NCBI RefSeq assembly: GCF_030818695.1
Contig: NZ_JAUTAR010000001.1
Location: 3,280,501-3,344,500, forward strand
Length of the DNA stretch: 64,000 nucleotides
DNA from: Chryseobacterium sp. SORGH_AS_0447
GTDB lineage: Bacteria > Bacteroidota > Bacteroidia > Flavobacteriales > Weeksellaceae
Reading direction: 5' to 3'
The position numbers and the translations under genes are program-made. Below the pieces are notes generated by a model. The model ran no database searches. It saw nothing but the letters and a program-made list of their open reading frames with translations, and had not been told where the DNA came from. This document shows, one piece after another, positions 9,403 through 18,057 of the stretch (the stretch's first letter is position 1; each line of letters starts with the position of its first letter).

Positions 9403-10068
9403 ATGGTACAGAAAAAAGTTTTACAGAAGCTTACCAACCCCGAACTCGAGCAGTACTTACGGCAAGACAGCCGGTTTACGCCGGAGGCGATTAAACTGGC
9501 AGCTGAAATTCTCGAGGAAAGAGACCGGATTTTTACGGATGATGAAAAATTTCGTATCCGGGAGATTATCAGAACAAAAAATGAAGACGAAGAGCGTAAA
9601 AGACTGGAGCACGAAGAATTGCAGAAAGATCACATTACTGACGATCCTGCAGCCATCCGGCTGCACTCCAGAGAATTGATTATGTTTTTCGGCCTGTGTT
9701 TGGGATTTTTGTCCGGCGCGGTTCTTCTCAGCCTGAATCTCTTCAAACTAAAAAAATACAGAGAAGGTACTTGCATTATTTTCCTTGGCATTACGTATTC
9801 TATCCTTCAATATTTTGTTGTTCCGTTACTGCATGAAACAAAAAACACAGGAAGAGCAGCCGCTTTAAACCGGAATCCCGAATTATTATTTGCCGTTATG
9901 GGGTTTTTACTGCTTTATTTCCTATGGCTGGAAACCATAAAGAAGCTTCCTTACCGTAAGAATTCATTATTAGTCCCGATTATGATCGGATTGTTATCCA
10001 TTTTTTTCAGTTACATAAATTATTATGGGTACTCCCCATCTTATATCTTCGTTATTTTGGCCAGGTAA
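9403..10068 (+). CDS. Conserved membrane protein of unknown function
   Basis: A 221-residue protein starting MVQKKVLQKLTNPELEQYL. An upstream in-frame ATG at 9382 was rejected because it lies within the metG terminator stem. Residues about 8-90 are hydrophilic and helical, with the pattern FTPEAIKLAAEILEERDRIF seen at the front of several small flavobacterial membrane proteins, followed by a charged segment. Four hydrophobic segments follow: FFGLCLGFLSGAVLLSL, IIFLGITYSILQYFVV, LLFAVMGFLLLYFLWL and IMIGLLSIFFSYINYYGY. I do not recognise a function. Its 3' end overlaps the convergent methyltransferase gene by 28 bp, so the two genes share their termini and no terminator separates them. Confidence 0.75.
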   Translation: MVQKKVLQKLTNPELEQYLRQDSRFTPEAIKLAAEILEERDRIFTDDEKFRIREIIRTKNEDEERKRLEHEELQKDHITDDPAAIRLHSRELIMFFGLCLGFLSGAVLLSLNLFKLKKYREGTCIIFLGITYSILQYFVVPLLHETKNTGRAAALNRNPELLFAVMGFLLLYFLWLETIKKLPYRKNSLLVPIMIGLLSIFFSYINYYGYSPSYIFVILAR

Positions 10069-10745
10069 GAATCTTCTTCCTGCAAAATTTTCTCAATTTT
10101 AAATCCATTATTCTCAGCTGCATTTTTTAAGGTATTGAAATCGAGATACAGCCATTTGATCGGATCTTCGGATTCTCCTTTATAATGCACGATGTAATCC
10201 AGTTCACCGTAGTATCCTTCTGCAGGAATATAAACGCCGCCGTCTTCATCCTCGTCAAACATATAAAGAATATCGGTACTGTCGATTAAGACCTGGCCTT
10301 TTGCATTTAGTAAAGAATATAATTTTTTCAGGTAAATATCGATCACCTGAAGGCTCTGGAAAATCCCCGTTCCGTTCATCAACAGGAGAATGGTATCAAA
10401 TGTCCCCTCCGAAAAATAAAGCATGTTTTCAGCAACTGCTTTTTTAATGCCTCTCAGCTTACATACTTCGATAGATTTGGGGGAAATATCCAGTGCGGTA
10501 ACGTCCAGGTTTCTTTCGTTCTGGAGATACAAAGCGTGAGAACCTGCTCCTGCCCCAATATCAAGAACCTTTCCCTGAGCAAGTTTCAGAGCTTTCTGCT
10601 CGATCTTATTCATCTGATTAAAATCACGGAAGAGATAGTTTACCGGAAGTTCATCCAGTTCGGAAATGGAAGTTTCGGTCTGCAGGTCTTCGGGATTTTC
10701 GTTGTGGTAATAATCCCAGATGGCCTTGCCCATTAGATCTTTCAT
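10041..10745 (-). CDS. Class I SAM-dependent methyltransferase
   Basis: 234 residues. Motif I reads VLDIGAGAGSHALYLQ near residue 60, the acidic end of strand 2 is DVTALDISPKSIEV, and motif IV contains FDTILLLMNGTGIFQSL; together these indicate a Rossmann-fold methyltransferase (Methyltransf_11/25 type). The N-terminal third (MGKAIWDYYHNENPEDL) is typical of a flavobacterial group whose substrate is unknown. The stop codon lies within the end of the convergent gene. It is probably transcribed alone from the gap at 10746-11048. Substrate cannot be inferred. Confidence 0.88.
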   Translation of the reverse strand: MKDLMGKAIWDYYHNENPEDLQTETSISELDELPVNYLFRDFNQMNKIEQKALKLAQGKVLDIGAGAGSHALYLQNERNLDVTALDISPKSIEVCKLRGIKKAVAENMLYFSEGTFDTILLLMNGTGIFQSLQVIDIYLKKLYSLLNAKGQVLIDSTDILYMFDEDEDGGVYIPAEGYYGELDYIVHYKGESEDPIKWLYLDFNTLKNAAENNGFKIEKILQEEDSYLAKITKI

Positions 10746-10890
10746 AGTTTTATTTAAACTGCAAAGATAAGGTTTGAATTTTTATCATGGACTATTTGAC
10801 CAGACCAGTGTATCCTTTACCAATTTTTCCATTTAATCCGCTTTGATCATCCTGATGTTTCTGTGGTGATTGAGGCTCTCGAAATCACCT

Positions 10891-10986
10891 GTCCTGCTCC
10901 CTAGCCCCGATTGGCGCGGCATCCTTTTTTCGGTGTGGGTTAAGCATGGAGAAAAAAGATACAGCAGAAAGCGGGAAAAAGCTCCT
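10891..10986 (+). ncRNA. Candidate structured RNA resembling the Flavo-1 motif
   Basis: The gap 10746-11048 contains no ORF but has a block that I recognise as a dispersed flavobacterial element: CTAGCCCCGATTGGCGCGGC, then ATCCTTTTTTCGG, and about 35 bases later ACAGCAGAAAGCGGGAAAAA. The 5' CCCG can pair with the 3' CGGG, flanked by GCT/AGC, closing an internal region. From memory this fits the Flavo-1 RNA motif of Flavobacteria, whose function is unknown; no covariance search could be run. Strand is assigned from the remembered consensus. Confidence 0.45.
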
Positions 10987-11048
10987 CATAATGATGAGTA
11001 ATAAGTAATGGGTATGGGTTAATAGGAAAATTATATTACTATAAACGC

Positions 11049-11081
11049 AAAGCCCCACTTTACGATGTAAGATGGAGCTTT
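11049..11081 (-). terminator. Hairpin ending the efflux operon
   Basis: Arms 11049-11063 and 11067-11081 pair over 15 positions with two G-U pairs and one mismatch. It lies 24 bp beyond the stop of the MFS gene. The following T-run is weak. Confidence 0.5.
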
Positions 11082-11104
11082 GCTGAATGAAAAACAAGGT
11101 TTCT

Positions 11105-12697
11105 TTATAATGCAGGTCCTGCCGCATCTTTTATTTCTTCCGATAATCTTTTTCTTTCCATCAGGCGTTTTCGGGCGATAACCGATTTTCCGCTCAGCAG
11201 TCTTACAAATCTTGCGGAGATAAAGCGCTCTCTGCCGAAATGATGGGTTAAAACATATCCCAGAATTCCGAAACCGGCCACAACGATGTAGCCGAAGATC
11301 TTTTTGTTGGCCGCAAGAATGGCATTCAGCTGGATGGTTTTCAGGTTGGCTGCAACATTCTGGGAAGTGACCGTCATTCCGTCCATATACACGGCGAGGT
11401 CTCCCAAACTTACCACTTGAAAACGGTATTGAAACCACGAAAATAAGGCTGAAAACAAACCGATCGTTAGAAAGGTCCGCCAAACCAAAGCCAGGCCGAT
11501 GGCCGCCAGCATATCGTCCAGCTCCAGTTTATCCAGCGTATAATACCAGACCGAGATAAACAATGCCGTCATTCCAAAGCCTTTTAAAAACAACGGCAGA
11601 TACCAGTTTTCATAATTAAATTCCAGTACCATCGAGAAATACATAATGATTGAATATCCCACCATGGCTGCAAACCCGGAAAAGATATACATCTTTAAAG
11701 GCTTGTCTTTTTTAAACCAGAAAACAGCGATGGCTCCGGCAAGCAGAATCCCAGGGATCATCAACAGGTTCAGTCGGGCATTGGTTAGCTGATCATACCC
11801 CAGGACACCGACGGCAAAGATATTCTGAACGGAGGCCGTTGCCATAAACATGCCCAGACAAAGCAGCATAAACAAACCGTGAAGTACATTGTTTCTGGAG
11901 AAAATTTTAAATGACAGATAAGGTCTTTTCAGATGCGTCTGGCGGATAACCAACAGAGCAAAGCTTACAAAAGCGGCAATTCCTGCATTGATAATTTTTG
12001 TTGAATTCAGCCAATCCTGCTGTTTCCCGAATGCGAATACATAGGCAGAGAACATAAACGTTGAAACGAAGAGCAAAATGCTCAGCCAGTCGATGTAGTG
12101 CAGCGGTACCTTCAGCGCAAAGTATTTATCGTGCATAAAAATCCACTGCATCAATGCCATAACCAGACATAAAACCGATACGATCATGAAAAACTGCTGC
12201 CAGTTGTAGAGCATGGAAACTTCTACGGCCAGGTAGCCTACAACCTGGTTGATAACCAGCACAAAGGCATAAAATACCCCGTAAAACATTCCCCGGTTTC
12301 CGATCATTGCCATAACGGGCAAAAACAGCTCGATGGCAACGATCATTTTGCAAAAGCCAATCAGCACCGAACTCCCGATAATGACTGATGGTTCTGAAGT
12401 CGTGGCATTGATATAATTCAGTATGCTGAGCAAAACCAGCACCAGGGTGAGTTTATCCCGGACTTTGAATCGCATTTTCAGTCTTAAAACAATCGGCATT
12501 GCAGCACCCATCCCGATCGTTGTCGCATAGTTGGCCCATATGTAATATTCCGAAAGCATTCCGGTTCCACCCACCATATAGCTGATGTTCCCCGTATACA
12601 CTCCGCCCAACGGCATTACGATAGCCATCAGGAGAACAATGAGCAAAAGCTGGACGAGTTTCGGCACCCAATCGCTGTATAATCCTTTATTGTACAT
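11105..12697 (-). CDS. MFS multidrug efflux transporter, DHA2/EmrB type
   Basis: A 530-residue inner-membrane protein with about 14 hydrophobic segments, the DHA2 (EmrB/QacA) topology. Features include VMPLGGVYTGNISYMVGG in the first membrane region, the loop RLKMRFKVRDK after TM2, and a long hydrophilic loop near the end of TM13-14 (ALFSWFQYRFQVVSLGDLAVYMDGM). It is the last gene of a minus-strand cluster after a membrane fusion protein and a TolC-like channel, so it most likely pumps drugs or organic compounds out through the complete three-part channel, driven by protons. The 96-bp spacer before it carries a repeat hairpin (12723-12784). Confidence 0.88.
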   Translation of the reverse strand: MYNKGLYSDWVPKLVQLLLIVLLMAIVMPLGGVYTGNISYMVGGTGMLSEYYIWANYATTIGMGAAMPIVLRLKMRFKVRDKLTLVLVLLSILNYINATTSEPSVIIGSSVLIGFCKMIVAIELFLPVMAMIGNRGMFYGVFYAFVLVINQVVGYLAVEVSMLYNWQQFFMIVSVLCLVMALMQWIFMHDKYFALKVPLHYIDWLSILLFVSTFMFSAYVFAFGKQQDWLNSTKIINAGIAAFVSFALLVIRQTHLKRPYLSFKIFSRNNVLHGLFMLLCLGMFMATASVQNIFAVGVLGYDQLTNARLNLLMIPGILLAGAIAVFWFKKDKPLKMYIFSGFAAMVGYSIIMYFSMVLEFNYENWYLPLFLKGFGMTALFISVWYYTLDKLELDDMLAAIGLALVWRTFLTIGLFSALFSWFQYRFQVVSLGDLAVYMDGMTVTSQNVAANLKTIQLNAILAANKKIFGYIVVAGFGILGYVLTHHFGRERFISARFVRLLSGKSVIARKRLMERKRLSEEIKDAAGPAL

Positions 12698-12722
12698 AGT
12701 TTATTTAAATTGTATATAGGCT

Positions 12723-12784
12723 CGAAGCTGGATGTGGGGAGCTGGATGTAATACACTTTGGAACTTCAAGCTTCCCGCATCCAT
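12723..12784. repeat. Heptad-periodic inverted repeat between efflux genes
   Basis: 12723-12750 is four 7-base units in a 14-bp alternation, (C/G)GAAGCT-like then GGATGT(G/A). The segment 12767-12782 is the inverse of 12730-12745 at 13 of 16 positions, so a stem can form within the spacer between the fusion-protein gene and the MFS gene. Confidence 0.6.
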
Positions 12785-12793
12785 CACCCAGCC

Positions 12794-13909
12794 TTACTTT
12801 TTAATCGCAATATTCATGTTCATCCCGGCGCTCAGCTTTTCAATATCTTCTTTTTTATTGGAACCGGTAAATTCTATCCTTACCGGAATCCTTTGCTGAA
12901 CCTTGATGAAATTTCCCGTAGAGTTATCGGTAGGCACACTTGAATACCTTGACCCTGTAGCCGCAGAGATGGCGGTCACTACTCCTTCAAACTGCTTTCC
13001 ACCGAGTGCATCGGCCGTCATCATCATTTTTTCACCGATTTTCACGTTCGGCATCTGGCTTTCCAGGAAATTGGCGGTTACCCACTTCTGCTGGTTTAAA
13101 ACAATGGTTGCCACCTGCTGTCCCGGCTGGATCAGCTGTCCTTCGGAAATTGTTCTTCTCCCCATGACCCCGTCGTAAGGGGCAGTGATTACCGTATACG
13201 AAAGATTGATTTTTGCCATATCCAGAGCCGATTTTGTTCTTTTGATCTCAGCATCGATAATTCCGAATTTGCTTTTCACCTCGGTAGTAGAAAGGTTAGC
13301 TGATCTTTTCTGATTAACCAGAGTTTCGTAAGCCGCTTTCTGCGCATCATACTCCGTTTTCACCTGGTCGTACTGCTGGCGGGTTACCGCTTCGGAGGCC
13401 AATAAATTTTTATAACGGTTTAAATTCTGTTCCGCATTCCACAGCCTGGCTTTTGCTCCGGCTATATTGGATTCCATCACATTCACGTTGTTGGAAACGG
13501 TATTTACCGATGAGTTGGTGGCCGCACGCTGGGCCAGCGCATTCTGATAGGCTGCTTCCGCCTGCCCGATCTGCGTTAGAATTTCACGGTCGTCGAGAAC
13601 TACAAGCGTATCCCCTTTTTTTACCTTTTGGTGCTCAATGAATTTAATTTCTTTAATGTAGGCCGAAACCCTTGTGTTGATCGGGTTGATGAATTCCTCT
13701 ACTTGCGCCGCTTCCGTGTAGGTTTTGTCGCCGATGTGGAAATATTGGGCAATCAGCCAGTACAGTCCGAAGCCGATCACGGCAAATACGACGATATTGG
13801 AAATAATTGCTTTTGCTTTATTTTTCTTCCTTGCCTTTTTATTGGCTGCACCTCCCGGATTAGCGGGAGCCTGTTGTGCCTGTGTTGTATTTTGTTTCTT
13901 GTTTTCCAT
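12794..13909 (-). CDS. HlyD/EmrA-type membrane fusion protein
   Basis: 371 residues. A Lys/Asn-rich cytoplasmic tail (residues 1-33) is followed by one membrane anchor (AIISNIVVFAVIGFGLYWLI) and a periplasmic part. This contains the split biotinyl-lipoyl domain (VSAYIKEIKFIEHQKVKKGDTLVVLDD and NLSYTVITAPYDGVMGRRTISEGQLIQPGQ), an alpha-helical hairpin between them (about residues 105-215, rich in Ala/Gln/Asn) and a beta-barrel with FEGVVTAISAATGSRYS. It bridges the MFS pump and the outer-membrane channel. It lies 18 bp after the TolC gene and precedes the pump gene, the normal order for such operons. Confidence 0.93.
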   Translation of the reverse strand: MENKKQNTTQAQQAPANPGGAANKKARKKNKAKAIISNIVVFAVIGFGLYWLIAQYFHIGDKTYTEAAQVEEFINPINTRVSAYIKEIKFIEHQKVKKGDTLVVLDDREILTQIGQAEAAYQNALAQRAATNSSVNTVSNNVNVMESNIAGAKARLWNAEQNLNRYKNLLASEAVTRQQYDQVKTEYDAQKAAYETLVNQKRSANLSTTEVKSKFGIIDAEIKRTKSALDMAKINLSYTVITAPYDGVMGRRTISEGQLIQPGQQVATIVLNQQKWVTANFLESQMPNVKIGEKMMMTADALGGKQFEGVVTAISAATGSRYSSVPTDNSTGNFIKVQQRIPVRIEFTGSNKKEDIEKLSAGMNMNIAIKK

Positions 13910-13927
13910 TATTTTGAGTTTTAAAAA

Positions 13928-15238
13928 TTATAGCGTTCCGGTAGATTTTAAAAGATTATAGTATTGATACAGCATATTGATTTCTGCATTGGCATAATCC
14001 AGCTCCGATTGAAGTTTCTGGTTCTGCGCATCGATCATTTCGGCTTGTACGGCCAATTGATTGAGGTATTTGGCTTCCGTAATCTTATAGTTCTCCTCGG
14101 CCAGCTTTTTGGCATCATTCAGGATGTCTGCCTGCTGGATCGATTCCTGGTATTTTACATAAGCTGCATTTACCGCCATATCAATATTCTGCTGCGTAAG
14201 CGTCATGGCATCACCCGCCTGGTTTTTCTGAATTTCACCCAGCTTTACCCTTTCCTTCGTTTTATACAGGTTATCGATATTATAGCTGAGAGAGATCCCG
14301 GTCTGCCATCCGCCTGCATACATATCCAGGACGGGATTCCGTGTGGTAATGGGCCGTTGAACAGAATACCCTCCGAAACCGGCGATGGTAGGCATCTTAT
14401 CGGTCTTGATAATTTCGATGTTCTTATCGGCAACTTCGATGTTGGTCTTGGCAGACTTCAGTAAAGGATTACTTTCGTGGGCGAGGTTCAGGTAATACGG
14501 CATTCCGATTCCGGCCTCTTTTATTTCTAGGCTCTCAACCGGAATAATTTCGGTATCTTCCGGTAATCCTAAAGCAATATTCAGATTGTAATTCAGGATC
14601 TTTCTGTTGTTGATTAAAGTTAAAATCCCCTGGTCCAGGTTTTTGATGGCCAATTCACCACGGATGACCTCATTCCGGGTAACCATCCCCTGCTGATAGA
14701 ATTTCTGGATATTTTTCAGCCTTTCCTGGGCGAGTTTTTTGTTGTTCTCAAAAACTTTCTGCTGGTTGATAATTTTATAGACATCCAGGTAATTGGAAAT
14801 TACGAGAAACTTCACATCCTGTTTATTCTTTTCCAGATCAAGCTCGGAAAGCTGTTCGCGGAGCCCGGCCATTTCTATTGATCTGTTGACCAATCCTCCT
14901 TTAAAGATCAGTTGGGTAGCCTGTACCGCGTATGAACTTCCGTAGTGTGGCATCGCAATAGTGGTTGTGTTGGAAAAATCTTTATCAATAGCCAATGCGT
15001 CACCCAGATAAAACTGGCTCATCGAAGCCGTTATCGCGGGTAATTTCTGAAGTTTTACGATTTCTTTATTCTGCCTTGCAATATCGATGTTTTGTGCGGA
15101 AACTTTTAACTGCTGATGATTCTGTACGGCAAGTCCGGCCGCTTCGTCTGCGGTCATCTGCCTTATTTCCTGTGAAAAAAACAGCGCAGGAAATAACCCT
15201 ATCACGAGTGACAGTGCTGTTTTTATGTTCTTTACCAT
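13928..15238 (-). CDS. TolC family outer-membrane efflux channel
   Basis: 436 residues with a signal peptide (MVKNIKTALSLVIGLFPALFFSQ). Two tandem outer-membrane efflux repeats of long amphipathic helices are visible: DEAAGLAVQNHQQLKVSAQNIDIARQ-type helices in the first half and LNLAHESNPLLKSAKTNIEVADKNIEII in the second, each joined to beta strands such as ITASMSQFYLGDAL. The trimer forms the outer-membrane exit duct of the pump encoded by the next two genes. It is the first structural gene after the AraC regulator, 89 bp away, and that gap probably contains the operon promoter. Confidence 0.93.
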   Translation of the reverse strand: MVKNIKTALSLVIGLFPALFFSQEIRQMTADEAAGLAVQNHQQLKVSAQNIDIARQNKEIVKLQKLPAITASMSQFYLGDALAIDKDFSNTTTIAMPHYGSSYAVQATQLIFKGGLVNRSIEMAGLREQLSELDLEKNKQDVKFLVISNYLDVYKIINQQKVFENNKKLAQERLKNIQKFYQQGMVTRNEVIRGELAIKNLDQGILTLINNRKILNYNLNIALGLPEDTEIIPVESLEIKEAGIGMPYYLNLAHESNPLLKSAKTNIEVADKNIEIIKTDKMPTIAGFGGYSVQRPITTRNPVLDMYAGGWQTGISLSYNIDNLYKTKERVKLGEIQKNQAGDAMTLTQQNIDMAVNAAYVKYQESIQQADILNDAKKLAEENYKITEAKYLNQLAVQAEMIDAQNQKLQSELDYANAEINMLYQYYNLLKSTGTL

Positions 15239-15327
15239 GTTACCTTGTTTTACAGATACAAAGGTAGGACAGCTACAAACTCAAACAAATGTTTAAGAAC
15301 TGGAAAAAGATGTTCAAATGTAAGATT

Positions 15328-16173
15328 TCAGCTTTCGAACTGCTTTCTGTAATCGGAAGGACTTTCTCCCAGGTGTTTTTTGAAAAAGTGTGAAAAAGAA
15401 TACGGATCGCTGAAACCAAGTATGGAAGAAATCTCGGAAACAGGCTTACTGGACGAATTCAGCAACACTTTAGCCTCGTTCGCTACAATCAGTGCAATGA
15501 CCTGGCTCGCAGACTTTCCCGTAATATCTTTTACCACCGCCGAAAGATGTCTGGTTGTCATAGACTGACGTTGAGCATAAAATTCAAGACTTCGTTGGGT
15601 CTGGTGATATTTTGACAGGTCATTCAGGAAAATGAAAACAATTTCTTCCTGTCTCGACATCTGGCTCATGGAATTGCTGTCCTCTTTCGAAATAATTCCG
15701 GCCATCTGATAGCAGAATACGGAGAACAGATGTTCCACGATCTCTTTTTTATACGTCATCTCCGTCTCCGAATCCAGGATGTATTTCAGAAAATTAACGC
15801 TCTTCCACACCACATCCATTTCGGCAGGCTCAAAAGGCACCCCGATATTCATCTGCTGCCTGAAATAGCGGTAGGTAATCAACCGGTTAAACTTTAAGGA
15901 TAACGTTGAAATGAATTCCCTTTTGTAAGAAACCATCCTCGACTGGAAATCGTCGCTCACAGAAATCATTTCGTAAACCGTCTGCGGATCGGTCACCATA
16001 AACATATTGGCAGAAAGCTCCAGATCCCGGAAATGCTGCTTGAGCCTGATGGTGCCGCTTCTCACAAAGATAAATGCCGGATTATCAGGACGGAAAGGCT
16101 TATCGACAGCAATTCTCTCGAAAATATTATGTTGCGTAAAAATTTCAACGCCGAATTTTTCCAGGATAGACAT
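15328..16173 (-). CDS. AraC family transcriptional regulator of the efflux operon
   Basis: 281 residues. The N-terminal cupin-like sensing half contains FIFVRSGTIRLKQHFRDLELSANMFMV. The C-terminal 100 residues are a double helix-turn-helix with YAQRQSMTTRHLSAVVKDITGKSASQVI and the classical second-HTH signature ISSILGFSDPYSFSHFFKKHLGESPSDYRKQF. It lies immediately upstream of the tolC-hlyD-MFS genes on the same strand, so it probably activates them in response to a small molecule. The inducer is not evident. It is divergent from the Mpo1-like gene across 70 bp. Confidence 0.93.
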   Translation of the reverse strand: MSILEKFGVEIFTQHNIFERIAVDKPFRPDNPAFIFVRSGTIRLKQHFRDLELSANMFMVTDPQTVYEMISVSDDFQSRMVSYKREFISTLSLKFNRLITYRYFRQQMNIGVPFEPAEMDVVWKSVNFLKYILDSETEMTYKKEIVEHLFSVFCYQMAGIISKEDSNSMSQMSRQEEIVFIFLNDLSKYHQTQRSLEFYAQRQSMTTRHLSAVVKDITGKSASQVIALIVANEAKVLLNSSSKPVSEISSILGFSDPYSFSHFFKKHLGESPSDYRKQFES

Positions 16174-16243
16174 AAGACAAATGTAAGCAATCTGTTCAGC
16201 GATTGCAAAAATTTATTATTTTAGTGTTTTCCAAATTACTGAT

Positions 16244-16717
16244 ATGAGAAAGATCGATTTACTGTTTGCTGAATATGCCGAAAGCCACAGGAATTCTACC
16301 AACAAGCTGATTCACTGGATCTGTGTTCCGCTGATTTTCTGGACCATCCTTGGTTTTATTTCTATCGTACCCTCCAAATCAATCGGGTTCCGGTATATCG
16401 GGGAAATCAGTTATGTCAGTTTTATTGCCATCGGCCTGGTTACAGTTTTTTACATGAGGCTTTCTGTATTGATCAGTCTGATCATGTTTTTCGTTATGAT
16501 TTTAATGGAAAGCTTCGCTTACGGAATCAATATCCGCTTCAAAGGAGATTCCTGGATGGTTTACCTCTCTGTTTTTATTGCCACCTGGATTTTACAGTTT
16601 GTCGGCCACAAGATCGAAGGCAAAAAGCCCTCCTTCCTGAAAGACTTACAGTTCCTGTTGGTCGGTCCGATCTGGCTCCTGAGCTTTGTTTTGAAGAAAT
16701 TAGGAATCAGGTATTAG
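16244..16717 (+). CDS. Mpo1-like (DUF962/YGL010w) membrane protein
   Basis: 157 residues with about four hydrophobic segments. The N-terminal signature FAEYAESHRNSTNKLIHWICVPLIFW matches the Mpo1/DUF962 family, and a second conserved motif is WILQFVGHKIEGKKPSFLKDLQFLLVGPIWLL; the histidines in HRN, HWI and GHKIEGKKP would be the metal ligands. Yeast Mpo1 is an Fe(II)-dependent dioxygenase acting on 2-hydroxy fatty acids. Bacterial members are largely uncharacterised, so function here is by family only. Confidence 0.88.
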   Translation: MRKIDLLFAEYAESHRNSTNKLIHWICVPLIFWTILGFISIVPSKSIGFRYIGEISYVSFIAIGLVTVFYMRLSVLISLIMFFVMILMESFAYGINIRFKGDSWMVYLSVFIATWILQFVGHKIEGKKPSFLKDLQFLLVGPIWLLSFVLKKLGIRY

Positions 16718-16720
16718 GGA

Positions 16721-16757
16721 TGAGTAATGAGTAATGAGTAATGAGTAATGAGTAATG
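16721..16757. repeat. Tandem heptanucleotide repeat, five copies of TGAGTAA
   Basis: Five exact, uninterrupted 7-bp units (TGAGTAA register) begin four bases after the stop codon of the Mpo1-like gene. A degenerate version of the same unit is found at 10995-11022. Confidence 0.9.
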
Positions 16758-16946
16758 AAAGTTAATGCTCTGATTAGCTTTTAGTTTATCCCTGGATTTT
16801 TTTTATTTTTACATTTCTTTTATACACGAAATGCTTTTGTTTTCTTACAATTAAACATTGTATTAGGAATAAACTTTGTCTGCCTTCACGGTTTATAACA
16901 AAATAATTTAAGCGGATATTACTACTTGGTCTCTTCCGATTCTTTA

Positions 16947-18014
16947 TTAATCTTCCAAAGCATAAACGGCAAAACTGGCGAGCCAATGGTCTCCGCCATA
17001 GTTTCCCTGAAAAAGCAAAGGCAATCCATTGTTTAAAAACCGGACCGCTGTTTTCTCAAATTCGTTTTTCAAAGGGTGATGGGCGGGAAGTGATTGGGCA
17101 ATGCCTTTCATGCACCACGCTCTGGTAAAGGACAGCCCCACCAAATGAACCGTCTGGTAATCCGACAGATCGCTTACCACCGGAATTTTTTCGATATTTT
17201 CAAGGCTTTTTTTATCGTAAAATTTATTCAGCCAGGAAACAAATTCTTTCTGTGGCAATACCCTCCGCATCAGATCAGCAATTTCCAGGCTGGGCGAAAA
17301 GAAATCCGATCCGTCCGGCTCCAGATAAGCGGGCGTTTTGGTATTGTTCAGGTAAAAATATTTAGCTTTTTCAACAAGTTGTTTCTCAAACTCTTTATCA
17401 CCGGTTGCGCGGGCCCAATCCAGTGCAAAAACCATGGCAAATGCCGTATTTGGGTGGACGCCCGTTCTATTAGGATACGTCTGTTTAGGTAAAAAAGTTT
17501 TCCAGGAACTCAGGATTTTATCGGTTAACGGTTTTAAATTCTGATGCCAGATTTTAGCCTTAGGATCATTCCAGGTAGCCAGCTCTTCATCCAGCTTTAA
17601 AAGCCACGCCCAGCCGTAGGTTCTCTCAAAGGTTCCGGTTAACTGGTACTTGGTAAAATAATCAGCTTCGGTCTGAAGGTTTTCTTTTTTAAATGAATTT
17701 TCAAGAATCGCTTCAATGTCTTTCGCTACGGATAAATTAGGCTTTGTCTTCAGCAGACGCACCAGCATCCAATGCCCGTGAACCGAGCTGTGCCAATCGA
17801 AACAGCCATAAAAACTGGGATGCAGATCTTTTGGGCTTAGCGAAACCTCATTTGCCGTATTGATGATATGTACCGTCTTATTCGGATATTCCTGATTGAT
17901 GCAATGAAGTGGTTTCTCAGATAATTTAACGGCCATTTCGTCGGTAAGTTTGGGTACTTCCTGGGCAAAGATCAGAAACGGAGCTAATGTAAAGGCTAAA
18001 AGACTTTTTTTCAT
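16947..18014 (-). CDS. DUF2891 family secreted protein
   Basis: 355 residues with a signal peptide (MKKSLLAFTLAPFLIFAQ). The family hallmark HPSFYGCFDWHSSVHGHWMLVRLL is at about residues 65-88, and further conserved pieces are TYGWAWLLKLDEEL, RTGVHPNTAFAMVFALDWAR, YLEPDGSDFFSPSLEIADLMRR and the final GNYGGDHWLASFAVYAL. The repeated helix pairs suggest an alpha/alpha toroid like those of glycan-active or terpene-type proteins, but DUF2891 has no established function. It appears monocistronic. Confidence 0.85.
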   Translation of the reverse strand: MKKSLLAFTLAPFLIFAQEVPKLTDEMAVKLSEKPLHCINQEYPNKTVHIINTANEVSLSPKDLHPSFYGCFDWHSSVHGHWMLVRLLKTKPNLSVAKDIEAILENSFKKENLQTEADYFTKYQLTGTFERTYGWAWLLKLDEELATWNDPKAKIWHQNLKPLTDKILSSWKTFLPKQTYPNRTGVHPNTAFAMVFALDWARATGDKEFEKQLVEKAKYFYLNNTKTPAYLEPDGSDFFSPSLEIADLMRRVLPQKEFVSWLNKFYDKKSLENIEKIPVVSDLSDYQTVHLVGLSFTRAWCMKGIAQSLPAHHPLKNEFEKTAVRFLNNGLPLLFQGNYGGDHWLASFAVYALED

Positions 18015-18057
18015 TTGATAAAAATAAAATATTTTCTTTATTTTACATAAAAAACAA

